Shown: piece after piece, positions 1-11,735 of the stretch | Layout of the letters: each line of letters starts with the position of its first letter | How positions within the stretch are numbered: position 1 is the first letter of the stretch | Source of the DNA: Augochlora pura | Lineage: Eukaryota > Arthropoda > Insecta > Hymenoptera > Halictidae | Direction: 5' to 3' | DNA: 64,000 nt | Assembly (NCBI RefSeq): GCF_028453695.1 | Contig: NC_135776.1 | Span: 7,076,663 to 7,140,662, forward strand | Notes under the pieces: generated by a model | Databases searched by the model: none | Seen by the model: only the letters and a program-made list of their open reading frames with translations | Told to the model about the DNA's origin: nothing | Translations under genes and position numbers: made by a program

Positions 1-1
1 A

Positions 2-241
2 CCCCTTGCGGTGCCATTTTCTTCACAATTATTACGATTAGAATTTCGTCCATCACACTAATTTCCTCAAAGAAAAGGGAATTTTATATTTATTATTTGC
101 TTCTGTCTACTTTAATATGTAAATATTGTTAACAAGAGAATAATATTTAATTCCTGCTTAAACGAACGTATGAACATTCATACCTATCTTATTGTTATAA
201 ATCCCCGTCGCGAGTCCAACTCGTTAAAATACGGCGAGGGG
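2..241. mobile_element. MITE family B, copy B5 (piggyBac-type, TTAA-flanked)
   Basis: The left end reads CCCCTTGCGGTGCCATTT and the right end, on the other strand, CCCCTCGCCGTATTTTAAC. The right flank is TTAA; the left TTAA is cut by the window edge, only its last A being present. The length of 240 bp matches other B copies (231-254 bp). The right arm contains the family motif CGAGTCCAACTCG. TTAA duplication with ends starting CCC is the hallmark of piggyBac-type transposition; the piggyBac link is inference because no transposase is present. Confidence 0.72.
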
Positions 242-1220
242 TTAACAACGTCAGAGTACGATGGTAAAAAGAATCAGAATCCTCTCAACAACAATAACGC
301 TTCTGTAAACCGAGACGAACGCGAAATAAGTCGGCGAAGATGGAAAGAGGGAGACGTCGCAGGAAACTTCAGGAAAGTCGTCTCCGAAATAGGAGCATAA
401 ACGGTGAAAGGATTAAAGCAACCAGTACTACACATTCTCCGGCGCGTCTATTCACGGTATAAAGGGCTGCAGCCGCACAGTTGTACAATACTTTCATCCG
501 CGATCATGCTCGCAAGGGATATATTACACATGGCGTCTCGGGGAAGCGGACACCGAATGTAATCCATATGCCACGGTCGAAGAGAATGCTAACGGAAGCG
601 GAGTCGATACAGAAAATAGACTACACAGCTCGCTGCGTGTATGTATGTATGTATGTGTGTGGGTAAGTATAGTGTACCGGCCGGCGTTTATGAAGGAAAC
701 GCGGAGAAAAACGAGAGACATGGACGTCGGACGAGAGGGAGACGCGAGAGGAAAAGTGAGGAGAGAGTAGCGTCGAGAGTGAAAAGAGTGAACAAGACGG
801 AAGAGGAAGAGGGGGGCACGCAGGAAGAAAAATGGGGGGACGGGAGAGTCGGCCGCATTCGATACTGTATATCCCAGAGGCTGCGGTCGCCGGCTCGCCT
901 AAGCCGGATATTCGAAATGGGAACCGAATGCGAGCGCGAGCGCGCGCGCGCGCCATGCCAATGCCGCGAGCTTCTCGTGTTTGCGTTCAACGTTCTATAC
1001 ACGGTTTCGTATTCCTGTGTCTCGGGACACACACCGATTGCCAACGATTGCCGTTGCTCGCAAGATTTTTATAACTTTCTACCGACAGGCCGTGAAACAG
1101 ATGATCGGCGCCGGAAGTTGTTTCACGCGTTTACGCATTCGCCGTTTCGTCGCCGATCTTTTTTTACTGGCGCTCTGTTTCATTGCGTTTGGGCTATAGT
1201 CATAGACTTGCTTGTACACT
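242..1220. other. GC-richer non-coding block with simple repeats
   Basis: It contains a short TGTA-type microsatellite near 635-662, a purine-rich tract near 689-840 and an alternating GC/CG tract near 929-953. Open frames occur on both strands and overlap each other, their composition follows the simple repeats, and none resembles a protein I know. I see no gene. Confidence 0.5.
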
Positions 1221-2204
1221 GGATTTTTTAAAATGGACAGTGGAGTGTCAATCTGTAGATAATTTTCTGTTTGCTAAATGAGACACTCTTTTACCATGTT
1301 AATTTTATTTTATAGTATATGTATAATATAGTGTAGTATATACAATAATATATTCTCAGAAGAACAGAGATTTTTCAAAGTTTCTTTTAGTAGTTTAATT
1401 CTGTTGCTTTATAATTGTTACGCCACAGATAATTAATATGTATTGATTTTTAAAAACGTGCTTAAAAAGACTGATGAAGAAGAGTTCGAAGAGTCTGCAT
1501 CAATTTACAGTTTCACAATAAATATGTAAATTTATTACATAACTCTGACTACAAAATTACCTAAAGAATTAAATTCATAAATGAAAGCTTTTAATTTTTG
1601 ATAGCAGTAATATAAAAGCACACATCAAATATGTAGATTATATTATATAGTATTATATATTAGTGTTATATAGTATTATATAACATATAATATTTATAGA
1701 ATATACATATATTATATAAATATATTATTAATAGGTAAAAGATAATACCTTACCATTTTTCATTTCTTTAAACACATAAAAATCCAGCTACTTTAAATAT
1801 TTTCTATATTAACAAAAATTGCTCTTTCCCATAATCGTAAACAGTACAATTCTTCTAATGTAACATTAAATTTAATTTTCATATTTCATAGGAATTTCTG
1901 TTCTGAAATTCAAGCAAGAGGTGCCAGGAACATTTGAATACCCCCATCTCTAATCTACGTCAATTCCACCACCAGATCTGAAGCCAGGGGCCAGTTATCT
2001 TCAGAGCAGTTGAAGTAAGAAATGCAGCCAGCGAACTCGTTGTCACAGGAGTCACGTTCACACGAAAGGCAGTTAAGCGATACGGGGACTACAATCGGAT
2101 TAAATTTAACTGGCCGTTTAATCCAGCTCGCCTGACTCGGGATCACTATAGACGTGATTTCTGCTTTTACGCCGTGGCAACTTTCTTATTCATTATTTCA
2201 ATTT
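1221..2204. other. AT-rich stretch without recognisable gene
   Basis: Very AT-rich, with TA-rich near-palindromic sequence near 1630-1735. A slightly GC-richer patch at about 1900-2150 precedes the minisatellite. Nothing coding is seen. Confidence 0.5.
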
Positions 2205-2703
2205 TCCCGGCTGTTCAGACGATTTTCCCTTTTCTCAAAAGGATTTTCTCTTTTTCCAGACGATTTTTCCCTTTTTTCACACGATTTTCCTTTTTTCAAA
2301 CGATTTTCCCTTTTTCCAGACGATTTTTTCTTTTTTCAGACGATTTTCCCTTTGTTCAGACGATTTTCCCTTCTTCCAAGCGATTTTCCCCTTTTTCACA
2401 CGATTTTCCCTTTTTTCAGACGATTTTCCCTTTGTTCAGACGATTTTCCCTTTGTTCAGACGATTTTCCCTTCTTCCAAGCGATTTTCCCTTTTTCCAGA
2501 CGATTTTCCCTTCTTCCAAGCGATTTTCCCCTTTTTCACACGATTTTCCCTTTTTTCACATGATTTTCCCTTTGTTCAGACGATTTTCCCTTCTTCCAAG
2601 CGATTTTCCCCTTTTTCACACGATTTTCCCTTTTTCCAGACAATTTTCTCTTTTCCCAAACGATTTTCTCCATTATTCAGACAATTTTCCCTTTTTCCAG
2701 GTA
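2205..2703. repeat. Pyrimidine-rich minisatellite, 20-bp unit
   Basis: About 24 tandem copies of a 20-bp unit of the form CGATTTTCCCTTTTTTCAGA, with variants (TTGTTCAGA, CTTCCAAG, TTCACA). The + strand is almost free of stop codons in all three frames because the unit is pyrimidine-rich and 20 is not a multiple of 3, so the long frames here are a by-product of the repeat. Alternating variants such as TTGTTCAGA / CTTCCAAG suggest a 40- to 60-bp higher-order unit. Confidence 0.9.
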
Positions 2704-4440
2704 AAAGCGAAACGGCAATGTTTTGACGCGGTGTCACGGGGATCAATCCGTCGGCTGTCACGGTGACAGCGTGTTCGCAACGATAGTGTCCAGTTGTCAA
2801 CGGCGAATGCCGCGAATTTGATACGATCGCTCAATGTCGGACACTCAACGCCCCGTGGAATCCGCGGGAGAAATCAGCTATGGTCGACACCGCCCACGGG
2901 AGTCTCGCTGTAACTTTATCCATTAGACTAGTTCGCAAAATGCGCGGCTAATAAGCATGAAATCGCTTTAATCCTGCATTAATTAAGCGGCGCGGTTCCA
3001 TTCCGTTTGTTAGATATGCGTCCAATTAAGTTTCGTTCTGTACAGTTTAGTATGGAATTGCTATAGTTCTGGACAAATATTTGGGAAATTTTCAAACGAT
3101 TTTATCAAAATATTCTTGACTATATATATATTGGTTGCATAAAGATTTACAGTGTAGTGATGAAACAAAATTTGAAAAATTATATCACAGTTCTTAAAGA
3201 CGTATAAAATTTTAACAATTGTAAAAAGCTTCTCGGAGGCGGTAAATCATTTTATTTAAATATTCTAGGTAACTAAAGGATGGCATTTAGTTTCTAAAGG
3301 ATTTGCGTAACAGAGTGAATAACACAGATTCGTTCGCATAAGAAGTTATGGCATTTAAAAAATTGCAATAAAATCCTAGAAGACATTCGCAACACCATAC
3401 AATTTTTTAAAAATATTCTGACTAATAAAAATAAAATATTTATAATATTTCGTAATATTCAGATGAGTCTAAAGTCCAGCAGTGATGAAATATTACAACT
3501 ATACCATTTCCAATCACTGAGAATATTTTCGAGAGATGACATAACAAACCTCCAGAATCGTTTTCATCGTAAAAATGAAAATTGCGGAAACGAATGGCCC
3601 CGTAGACAGATAAATCGTTTAGGTAAGAGGCACGGTCCTTTTAAGGTTAAAGAACACACCAGCGAGCGTAATTTATGCGCATGCATCTCGCGCGGTCATG
3701 CACGCGGGACAACGAAACAGTAAACGTCAGCGGAACCGCGATATTTAGAATAACATTTTGATATTCGTCGTACGGATATCGGCAAACCATAAATGATAGT
3801 TAATTTATTGCCCAGGCCGGACGTTCGAGTACGGTAATAAATATACGAACGACCGCAACGAAAGTTCTTATTTATGGGACTCCCCGGCAGAGGAGAGGAA
3901 TTTTTCCGGCGGCTTACGTAATTTTCCGAAGTCAACGGCTCTTACATAATTGTTTTCTGTTCCGCGTCGAAACTAAGCTCGAGAGAGGGAACTTTCGATG
4001 CAACGCGCCGAAGTACATAGCCACGGCGGTGTGCCTGCAGCGAGGGTTTTCCGTGAAAGTAAAACACGGAAGGATGCTCGGCGCGGCGCGCTTCGAACTT
4101 GATAAAGTCGTAACGAATAAATTCGTTAACGAGATTTCTTGCGAACTAGTTAAAAATTTGCCAATTTCGTAGGGCGCCGCGTTGTGTTCCGCTTTATCAA
4201 ATACAGAACCGGGCCCGCGCGCGCGCGCGGATGCTTGGATTAACGGCCGAAACTTGTTTCGTTCGAAACCGAGTTTTTAATTCTCCGCTAATCTCGCGTA
4301 ACCTCTACCGTTTCGTAACTTTCGCGCATTTAGCCTCTTATTGTTTGCCCCGTGTAATTTGATTTCCGCGGCGCGTACCTTTGTTGTATTGCTGGCAGTC
4401 GGCTGTAAATTATTGGTCGTGCGCTTTTTTTTCGAGCTTT
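2704..4440. other. Mixed-composition non-coding block
   Basis: GC-richer at 2704-3030 and 3600-4430, AT-rich between. Contains a short palindrome, TAACGAAT-AA-ATTCGTTA, at 4111-4128 and an alternating GC tract near 4213-4230. Homeobox-like ATTA sites embedded in unique GC-richer sequence would suit regulatory DNA, but that is only a guess. No gene seen. Confidence 0.4.
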
Positions 4441-4900
4441 TTCGATTTCAACGTGCTCTCAAATATTAATCTTAATTTTATAATTATTTTATTTTAATAA
4501 TAATTTATAAAATTAGCGTAATATACAATGCACAGTTGTGGTTTATATAGAGATAGGAAAAATTATTTTCTGATTGGCGTGATGCGAAAGTAATTTTAGT
4601 AAATAACTTCTGAAAGAGCGAAATTACTTTTTGAATCATCAAACATATGACTAGTTGTACATTTTGTTAAATAACGAGAGCTTATTCATTTTGGTAGAAT
4701 TGTAGCTACGTATGCACTTTGCAAAATTACTCTTTATTTTATTAGTAGAATTTATATTAGTTTTATATTAGTAGAATGGTCCTCTAAATTATTTTGGAGA
4801 AATTATGTAATACGAGCTATACTTTTTATTTAAATTGCAAGACTTTCTTACAATAAAGGAATTGTTACTACCTCACAACATCAAGTTTCAGCTTTCAAAG
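4441..4900. other. AT-rich stretch, nothing recognised
   Basis: AT-rich sequence with no tandem repeat, element end or coding-like frame that I can support. Confidence 0.5.
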
Positions 4901-6431
4901 AACTTCTAGAACCTCCACAGCATGTTGAACAGATGAAAGAAATTTAAAAAGTTTGGAAAGGTACAATGTTCTTTTGTCTTGCTCGTACAATTAAGAATGA
5001 CGACTGTATCAGAAAATCTCATCTCAGATCTCCCTAAACTGGTCGAAACACGGAGCCTAGGATCTGCAACAATTTCCAAAGAACGTCCGAGCCAGAACGA
5101 CGAGGCAAGTTGAACCCGGGCGAAACGATCGAAAGCAAAACCACCATAGCGATCCATCGCGCTCACGTAGAAGCGAGAGGAGAATCACAAAAGCTTCCTC
5201 TAAATTGTTCTACCCGAAAAAATCCGGCGAACAAAGGGTGGCGGGGGACCTCTGGCTCCCTAGTCGGAAGAAAGAAATTTGCAAAAATTCGGGGAGCCCG
5301 GCGTTGCACAATGCGTCCCTCAGCGAGTCGATCGACCTAGCCCCGGCGCGCGGTTAGGTAAGTCGTGGGCCGGTAAGGGGTGGTCTACGCTCTCTCATTC
5401 CTGTTCGCACAATGGATCGTCTTTTAGGTGGTTCTCGGAGGAGGAGGGGCGGCGCAACACACAGTCAACATCGCGCATTAATACGCACAGAGAGCCGTGG
5501 GCTTTTATGAGCTTTGGGAAAGAGAGCGATAGACTCCTCTCTCTCTCTCTTTCTACCCCTTTTCCACCTGTAATCCCGGGCTGTTTTCACCGTGGCCGCC
5601 AGTGCCTCGGCGATGCGTGTTTGCCTCACGGCCTGGCAGGCAACGGCGTCGCCGGCTCCGTTCGCAATCAAACTTGCGTCGACAGTGCCGTATCATTCTG
5701 AATCACGCACACGACCGGGCTCTCGAGCAGCATTCACGTGTGGCCCACACACGAGAGGGCCAAGAGAGCGGGGTTCCGCGCGCGGGCGCGACCGTGTTCG
5801 CCGTGGCCGGCGTGTGCGTAACCAGGACCTTTCTAAACGCAGACACGAGGCTCTGGTCTAGCCAAGGGTTGCGACGTGAGTGCTTATTACACATTCAAGG
5901 CTTGCATTTGCACTGCGGCCTGCTGGAAAGCTGCTGGTGCGCGCCGTTTCCCGTTCCTCCGCCTTCCGACCATCCCCCTCCCTCCCCTCCCCCGTCCCGG
6001 GCTCTTCCAGCCCCGACGCCGACCGACCCCCTGCCCCCCCGCCCCCGGGGTCAGTCTTCTTCTTTCTATTCCTTCTCCGACTAAGGCCGTTTCGTTTATA
6101 CACATACGACATGCCACGGCCATTGCCGAGGTCCCGACAAAAAGATCCACCGATGCGCTCGCCGAGATTCTTTCCACCCGACATTTTCATTTCGTTTCGT
6201 TTCGTTTCGTTCCGTTCCGTTTCGCCACCAACCCCTCGCTAGCTGCCGCGGTTCAACCGTGCCGGGCTCTCGGATGTTAACCGGAATCGTTGGATCGGCA
6301 CCGATTCCGTGGATCAGTGGCTCTCAATACGGGAACGCAAACATTGATTTGCGTGAACCTTGATAGCATGTTTGGCAAATGGAAGAATCTTTTGTTAGAG
6401 TGGTTCAGTGAACAAGAAATAGAGCAGTTGT
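4901..6431. other. GC/CpG-rich block with microsatellites
   Basis: One of the most GC-rich parts of the window. It includes a CT microsatellite at about 5533-5556, C-rich low-complexity sequence at about 5950-6050 and a TTTCG-type pentamer repeat at about 6184-6225. Several frames are open on both strands at once, as expected of GC-rich sequence with few stop codons. None has a recognisable domain or a convincing set of splice sites. Confidence 0.5.
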
Positions 6432-6435
6432 TTAA

Positions 6436-6666
6436 CCACTTGCGTACCATTTCCCTCACGGTCACCGCGAGCAGGAATTTTTCAATTGGCACAATTTCTC
6501 AGAACATTAATGTTTATCCCGTGCCTGAATTTATTTGAATTTACTTGAATTCTTAAATAATAATAACGAGGGATTAGATTTTTAAAGAACAGAATAACAT
6601 TAATATTTAATTATTGGTTACTGGAATTTCCATCACGAGTCAGACTCGTCGAAGTACGGCAAGGGG
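6436..6666. mobile_element. MITE family B, copy B6
   Basis: Flanked by TTAA at 6432-6435 and 6667-6670. The left end CCACTTGCGTACCATTT matches the same end of B5 and, inverted, of B2. The right end carries CGAGTCAGACTCG followed by GTACGGCAAGGGG, the family signature. Length 231 bp. The third base of the left end is mutated (CCA for CCC), so this looks like an old copy. Confidence 0.72.
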
Positions 6667-6670
6667 TTAA

Positions 6671-6999
6671 AGAGCGAAGGGGAAATGTGCTACACTGCGA
6701 ATGTTTATGCAAACGTATAGAATTTTTCTTTATCACTAGAGAATTCTAAAAAAAATAATTTCTTTTCTTTGTGCTACGTATATTGCGTATTTTTTCTGTA
6801 TTTTTCTTATTTCTATATATTGTACAAAGTATAGATTCCATTGGTTTATATAGATAGATAGCGTTAGATAAATTCTAACGCGTTTGGCAACGTGGTTAGA
6901 AGCGGCAACGTTCTACGCAACGCTTCTGCACGCTATCAAATACTGTTTTATTAACATCATTAAGATTAACAGCGCCATTAAGTCTTCATTTATTTATAG
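6671..6999. other. AT-rich spacer with a small hairpin
   Basis: Contains the inverted pair GCGTTAGA (6861-6868) and TCTAACGC (6874-6881). The final 20 bases are pyrimidine-rich and end in TTTATAG, a plausible splice acceptor for the candidate exon that follows. Confidence 0.4.
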
Positions 7000-7140
7000 G
7001 TTGTCGAAACCTTGAAAGAAAGAGGTGCGGTGCACATTAAAGCCGTGCAAGAAATTTTCAAGGATGAATATCTTACGGACGATTTGACCTTTATTAAATA
7101 TAATTACTGCATTTTATCAGTTCATATAATGATATTATAG
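7000..7140 (+). CDS. Candidate terminal exon or exon relic, unknown protein
   Basis: The sequence begins directly after a good acceptor (pyrimidine-rich tract ending TTTATAG) and stays open for 46 codons to a TAG. The composition is unlike the surrounding AT-rich DNA. The peptide is mixed and protein-like: a charged start (ETLKERG), then HIKAVQEIFKDEYLTDD and a hydrophobic tail. I do not recognise the family. No strong GT donor lies inside it, so if real it could be a last exon ending at 7140, an exon whose end I cannot place, or a pseudogene relic. No AATAAA signal is obvious just downstream. Basis: frame and acceptor are seen; coding status is inference. Confidence 0.3.
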   Translation, partial: VVETLKERGAVHIKAVQEIFKDEYLTDDLTFIKYNYCILSVHIMIL

Positions 7141-7466
7141 TGTAATATATTAACGTTAAGTAATTCGATTCACGCAGCTCCAAAGTTGATAAGTTAGATC
7201 AATTTTCTCCTAGTACTTCCGGAGGAAAAAGAAATGTAAAAATGTCTTAAAATTAAATTCTGAAATTAGAATACATTCAAGCTTAGTAATATTTTAAATG
7301 GTGATATTACTAAAACTATAGACGATGCAAAAGCACAGTATAGTAAAATGTATAAGCATGTTTCTAAAATATTTTCTGTTATTGAAAGAACATTGAATTA
7401 ATTTTATCTGATAAAATATTACTATTTTCAGTGCAAAATACAAAAAAGATAATCGTGGCATATATT
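7141..7466. other. AT-rich stretch, nothing recognised
   Basis: No repeat, element end or coding-like frame that I can support. Confidence 0.45.
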
Positions 7467-7560
7467 AATGCAAATTATAGTAAATAGTAGCAAATTACAG
7501 TAAATAGTAGCAAATATAGTAAATAGTAGCAAATGCAGCAAATAGTAGAAAATATAGTAA
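7467..7560. repeat. Short tandem repeat, 17-20 bp unit
   Basis: About five degenerate copies of a unit like AGTAAATAGTAGCAAAT. Confidence 0.8.
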
Positions 7561-9250
7561 CAGTATCAACATTAAGCAGTAACAAAGAATGCAGGTAACA
7601 AAACAATTTGCATATAATTTTCATATCTTTCATATACGCAATTCCTATTCCTGAAATGCATATTGTTTGCATACATTTTGCATATTTCCGCACATAAATC
7701 CCGTATAATCATCCCCAGTCTAATTATTATCAAAACACCTAGCCGCGTGGTGTTTGAATCTCAGAAGTTGCATTTCGAAATAAAGGAAATAAGATAGCTC
7801 AAAGGCTGCCACATATCCAGCGGCCACGTTTGAAAACACTGTTCTACAGAGTGTCAGAACATTTCTTCGCAACCTTCACGGTGCAACGTATAGATCGTCC
7901 GGCAGCCATGAACATCCGGCGTGCACACGCATCGCATATACCGTTCGCATCCGTAGCGACGTTTAAAGAATGTCTCGCGTGTTTTACATTCAACCACGAG
8001 AGAGATACACTTCACGTACACAGCCGTGACTCTCTCGTCACGAGCGCTTAACTATATTGTCACCGTATAGATACGCGGCGGCGCTTTAGCCGTGTGTTTT
8101 TTTTTTCGCGGTAATACCCGGCAGCTTGTTTCCCATGGGGAAAAACGCGGCGGCAAGATATTATGAAACGCTTCTGGCGATCCTCTTGTCCTATGTATGC
8201 ATATGTAAATGCCGCGTGAGTTATGTACATTGTGTCCTCGAAATATTCGCTTCCACCGTCCGACTTTTTACTATACAAAAACTAAATGGTTAGGCAACCT
8301 CGCTCGCAAGGTAATATCTAGCCACCACTCCACCCCCGCGCCCCCCGGACACGTGGTATTGTTCAAACCATGCTCCTGGACAATGCGATACATTTTTGAT
8401 ACTGTTCCTCGTCACGTGAAATTTCTTCCTTCATTCTAGCATTAAATATACGGCTCAATTTAACAGGTACTATACGTTGCTTTGTCAGAATTTTCAAGAT
8501 TATTGTTTATTATATTGATTATTTTTTATTATGTATATCGATGACTATTTTTATTATATAGATTGATTATTATACGCAGAGAGTCTATATCTTTATATTA
8601 ATTTAAGCGATTTTTAATTAGTAATTCTTAAGTATTAATCCTTGGCACTGTGATTTCATTCATATTAGCATTTATTCCTTTTTAATTATTTTCTTAGTCG
8701 CAGAAGGCAATTTTTGTTACTTCCATGCTTTTTTTTTATAATAAAAGGATAAAATTTAGGAGAAGTGAATAATACTCATATTTAGCTATAGATCATGTAG
8801 GAAATCATTATAAACGTGACTCGTGTTACAATGCAAGTAGTTAATACATTTTACTTCAGAAATTAGTTTTATAAATGATTACATATACATTAAATTTTAT
8901 AACATATTTTCCAACGAAAAAATTGAACCATATTGCTTAATTATGAGGAAGATTATTGTAAAATTTTCAGAGAGAACGGCTGCTTATTTTTGGAAAGAGA
9001 AAATCATAAAGATCTTCTTATCTTCTGCGTTTTAAACTTGTTCTGCTCCTGTAAAAAATATTCGATTTATGTTCATCATACTGCACATTTTACGCACTTA
9101 TGGAACAAATCTCTAGGTAGAAACAAAAAATATTCTACTTAGCTCAAGTATCTCGTAAACGACCCAAAAGGATCTAATATTTCGTAGATCTCCACTAAAA
9201 CATCCCATGTGTCTCAAAACCACCCCATATACAAATTTCAGCATATTTCA
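7561..9250. other. Non-coding: AT-rich with a GC-richer patch
   Basis: A GC-richer patch spans about 7740-8440; the rest is AT-rich. Short frames on both strands of the patch overlap and resemble nothing known. I see no gene. Confidence 0.45.
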
Positions 9251-9405
9251 TTTATGAATGACGAATAAAATTTTATTCCAATAATAAATGACGATAAAAT
9301 TGTATTTGAATAATGAATGACGATAAAATTGTATTCGAATAATGAATGACGAATAAAATTTTATTGCAATAATGAATGACGAATAAAATTATATTCGATA
9401 AATGT
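9251..9405. repeat. AT-rich minisatellite, about 35-bp unit
   Basis: Four to five copies of a unit built on AATGACGAATAAAATT plus TATTC(G/C)AATAAT. Copies differ by small indels (GACGATAAAA or GACGAATAAAA). Confidence 0.85.
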
Positions 9406-9492
9406 ATTGTATTTGACTATGAAAATTATTTATAATTGTATTTGAAACATAGTCCGAATACAACTTGATTCACATAATACTCGACTCTTTAA

Positions 9493-9937
9493 CCCCTTGT
9501 CCTACGACTCTTTTCACGCTGCGATGATTAGCACTTATTTATCCTTAACCCTTCGCACTCGAGTGGTGACACTGAGGCACCGCTAAAATTGTTACAGCAC
9601 GTTCCAAAATAATTTTTATATTATGCAAAATTAGATTTTATAAATTATTAAAAGTATAACTATAATTTTGTCATATAAAATTGAAACGCTTTATGTCAGA
9701 AAAGTTATTTTAGAATTACAGTTATAATGGCTTCGAGTGCAAAGGATTAATATTGTCCTTAATGAAAACAGATAATTCTAGTTACTTCTATTGTCTTTAT
9801 TCACTCCCGTTTCTAGACTTTGATAACAGAAGGATTCAATTTGATTTCGATTTAGAAGAAATTAATAATATTCATATTTAGCAGATCTTGCGTGACACCT
9901 TCGTCACGAGTCTAACTCGTTATTATAGTGCAAGGGG
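9493..9937. mobile_element. MITE family B, copy B3, interrupted by A1
   Basis: Flanked by TTAA at 9489-9492 and 9938-9941. The left end CCCCTTGTCCTACGACTC and the right end (other strand) CCCCTTGCACTATAATAACG are family B ends. Element A1 plus one TTAA lies inside; without it the element is about 243 bp, the same as B4. Aligning B1 (inverted) across the A1 site gives TCAATATCGACC opposite TTAATATTGTCC, so the uninterrupted relative supports a simple insertion at a TTAA. Confidence 0.82.
9549..9746. mobile_element. MITE family A, copy A1, nested in B3
   Basis: Flanked by TTAA at 9545-9548 and 9747-9750. Ends CCCTTCGCACTCGAG and, inverted, TCCTTTGCACTCGAAG. The left end continues with the family pattern GTGGTGACACTGAGGCACC. 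Length 198 bp. It is younger than the B3 host copy. Confidence 0.85.
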
Positions 9938-9941
9938 TTAA

Positions 9942-11095
9942 CCTGCACGAATATCCAAATAATTAATTTCTGTTTTCCTTCTGAGGAACCAGTCCCCGCG
10001 AATCGCGTCGATCGGCTCGATCGCCGCGCCGCCGTGCAATCATCGAAGACAAAGATCAAAGACATCGTCGCGGACGAAGGAAAGGAGGACCGTTTCACCT
10101 TCAATGAAGGACCGATTGTGAAACCGGCTCGTACATCTCGAGGAAAGTAACCGGCGAGTAGAGAAGGCATCGCGTCGTGGGAAAACTATAGATCGCGAGC
10201 CGCCCGGCGTGGGAATGATCCTGGGCTAATTTATCCTGCGGGATCCTTTACGAACTAGATCCGAGATCTGGTCAGTTTCGCGCGATCGGTGATTTCCGAA
10301 AGGTCAGCCGTCCTGGCTCGCGATTAGGCGGAGAATAAGAGCGGTCGAGGGAAACGAGGGAAACGAAGAAAACGAGAGAAAAGAATAAAACGAGAGAAAA
10401 AGAAGAAAACGAGAGAGAAAAAGAAGAAAACGAGAGAGAAAAATAAAAGGAAAAAGGAGGAGGAGAGAAAGGTTTTCGGCGCGAAAGATCAATGTTGGTG
10501 GATACAGTTACGTCATTGGGAAAAATATATCCTGTAGGCGGCGCAGGAACGGCGAACCGACAAAGGAAAATACGATCGAGGGATACCCGCCCCGTGGAGG
10601 CCGTGCCAGGGGTCTCTCTCTTCTCGCTGTTGCTCCGAATTTGAGCGCGATGAAATCATCGTTCTTCTTATTTCGATCCTCCCAAAACTCCGTTGGACGT
10701 TGACTTCGGCCAGGGGAACCCTCTTCACTGTCCTCGGATCCGGGTTTCTTTTGAGTAATCGCCGGTTAACGCCGACGCTCTCCGTCGCGCCGCTTGTCGA
10801 ATTTTTTGTCGAGCCCTACGAAATCTGCGGGTAGCCCTCCTCCTCTTTTTTCCCTCCCCCAAAAAGAAATCCGACAGAAGCTACGGTGAACTCTCGAAGA
10901 ATTACTGCCGACCGTTATTACCGACGCTGGGAATCCGGGAGCCGATTATTCCGGGGACTGGACGCGCAACGAAACGGGTCGGAGGTCGACGCTGCATTCG
11001 TAGATTTGACGCGTTAGTATGTGATTCGTATTAATGATTGTTTTGTTGTTGGGGACGAGAAATACTTTTCAACGATTTTATTTAAAGCTGTTTCA
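9942..11095. other. GC-richer non-coding block
   Basis: Unique GC-richer sequence with a purine-rich tract of GAAAACGAGAGA-type repeats at about 10340-10475. Short frames on both strands, none recognisable. Confidence 0.45.
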
Positions 11096-11099
11096 CTGT

Positions 11100-11735
11100 G
11101 TACTCTCTTGGAGGGGGTGAAAAACACCGTGGGAAGATTTAATGGGATACTATTTTCACAGAAAGGTCAAATGATGTATTTTTAAATTTTTATTTATTAC
11201 TGTTTCTGTTAAACTGGTCAAAAGGTATTATTAACCTCTTAGGCACGACGTATTAATATCTTATTCAATTGTATTATTAGTTATTAAAGCAAACGATTGA
11301 AGTGAAAGTGTATATGCACAATAAACTAAGAAAAAAATAAATACAGCTAATACTATATATAGCTATACCAAATATATATTAAGAAAAATGATAACTAATT
11401 TAGTTACGAAAAATGTCAGTCGCGTAAAATCCAACCGTGCCTTAGAGGTTAAAAATTTTAATGTAATATCGATTTTATCCAAAAGGCTGAAAAATATTTT
11501 TAAACTTTAATTAAACACTAGTTTTGCCAAAGGGGTGAGAAGCTGCATTTATAGAATTTTAATTTCACATTATTTTTACGAAAAGGGTGAAAACATTTCA
11601 CTTAAAATTTTAATTATTTTTAGCAGCAAGGTGAAAGAGCACCTTTGAAGATTTTATTTTCACATTATTTTCGCCATAGGTATCGGAAGACAGCTTTGAC
11701 AATTTTAATTAAAAATTATTTTGTACGTTCAATCA
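11100..11735. repeat. Degenerate tandem repeat, about 50-bp period, split by C1
   Basis: A GGTGAAAA-like core recurs near 11115, 11164, 11215, then after the C1 element near 11483, 11534, 11584, 11628 and 11676, each followed by AT-rich TTTTAATT-type sequence. Element C1 (11235-11448) sits inside the array, so the array predates it. Confidence 0.55.
11235..11448. mobile_element. MITE family C, copy C1
   Basis: Flanked by TTAA at 11231-11234 and 11449-11452. Ends CCTCTTAGGCACGACG and, inverted, CCTCTAAGGCACGGTTGG. Length 214 bp. The inverted interior shares stretches such as TATCATTTTTCTTAATATA with C2 at 57439. Confidence 0.8.

Noticed and set aside
2154..2766. Three long Phe/Ser-rich + strand frames
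   Set aside because: They are translations of the 20-bp pyrimidine repeat in its three frames.
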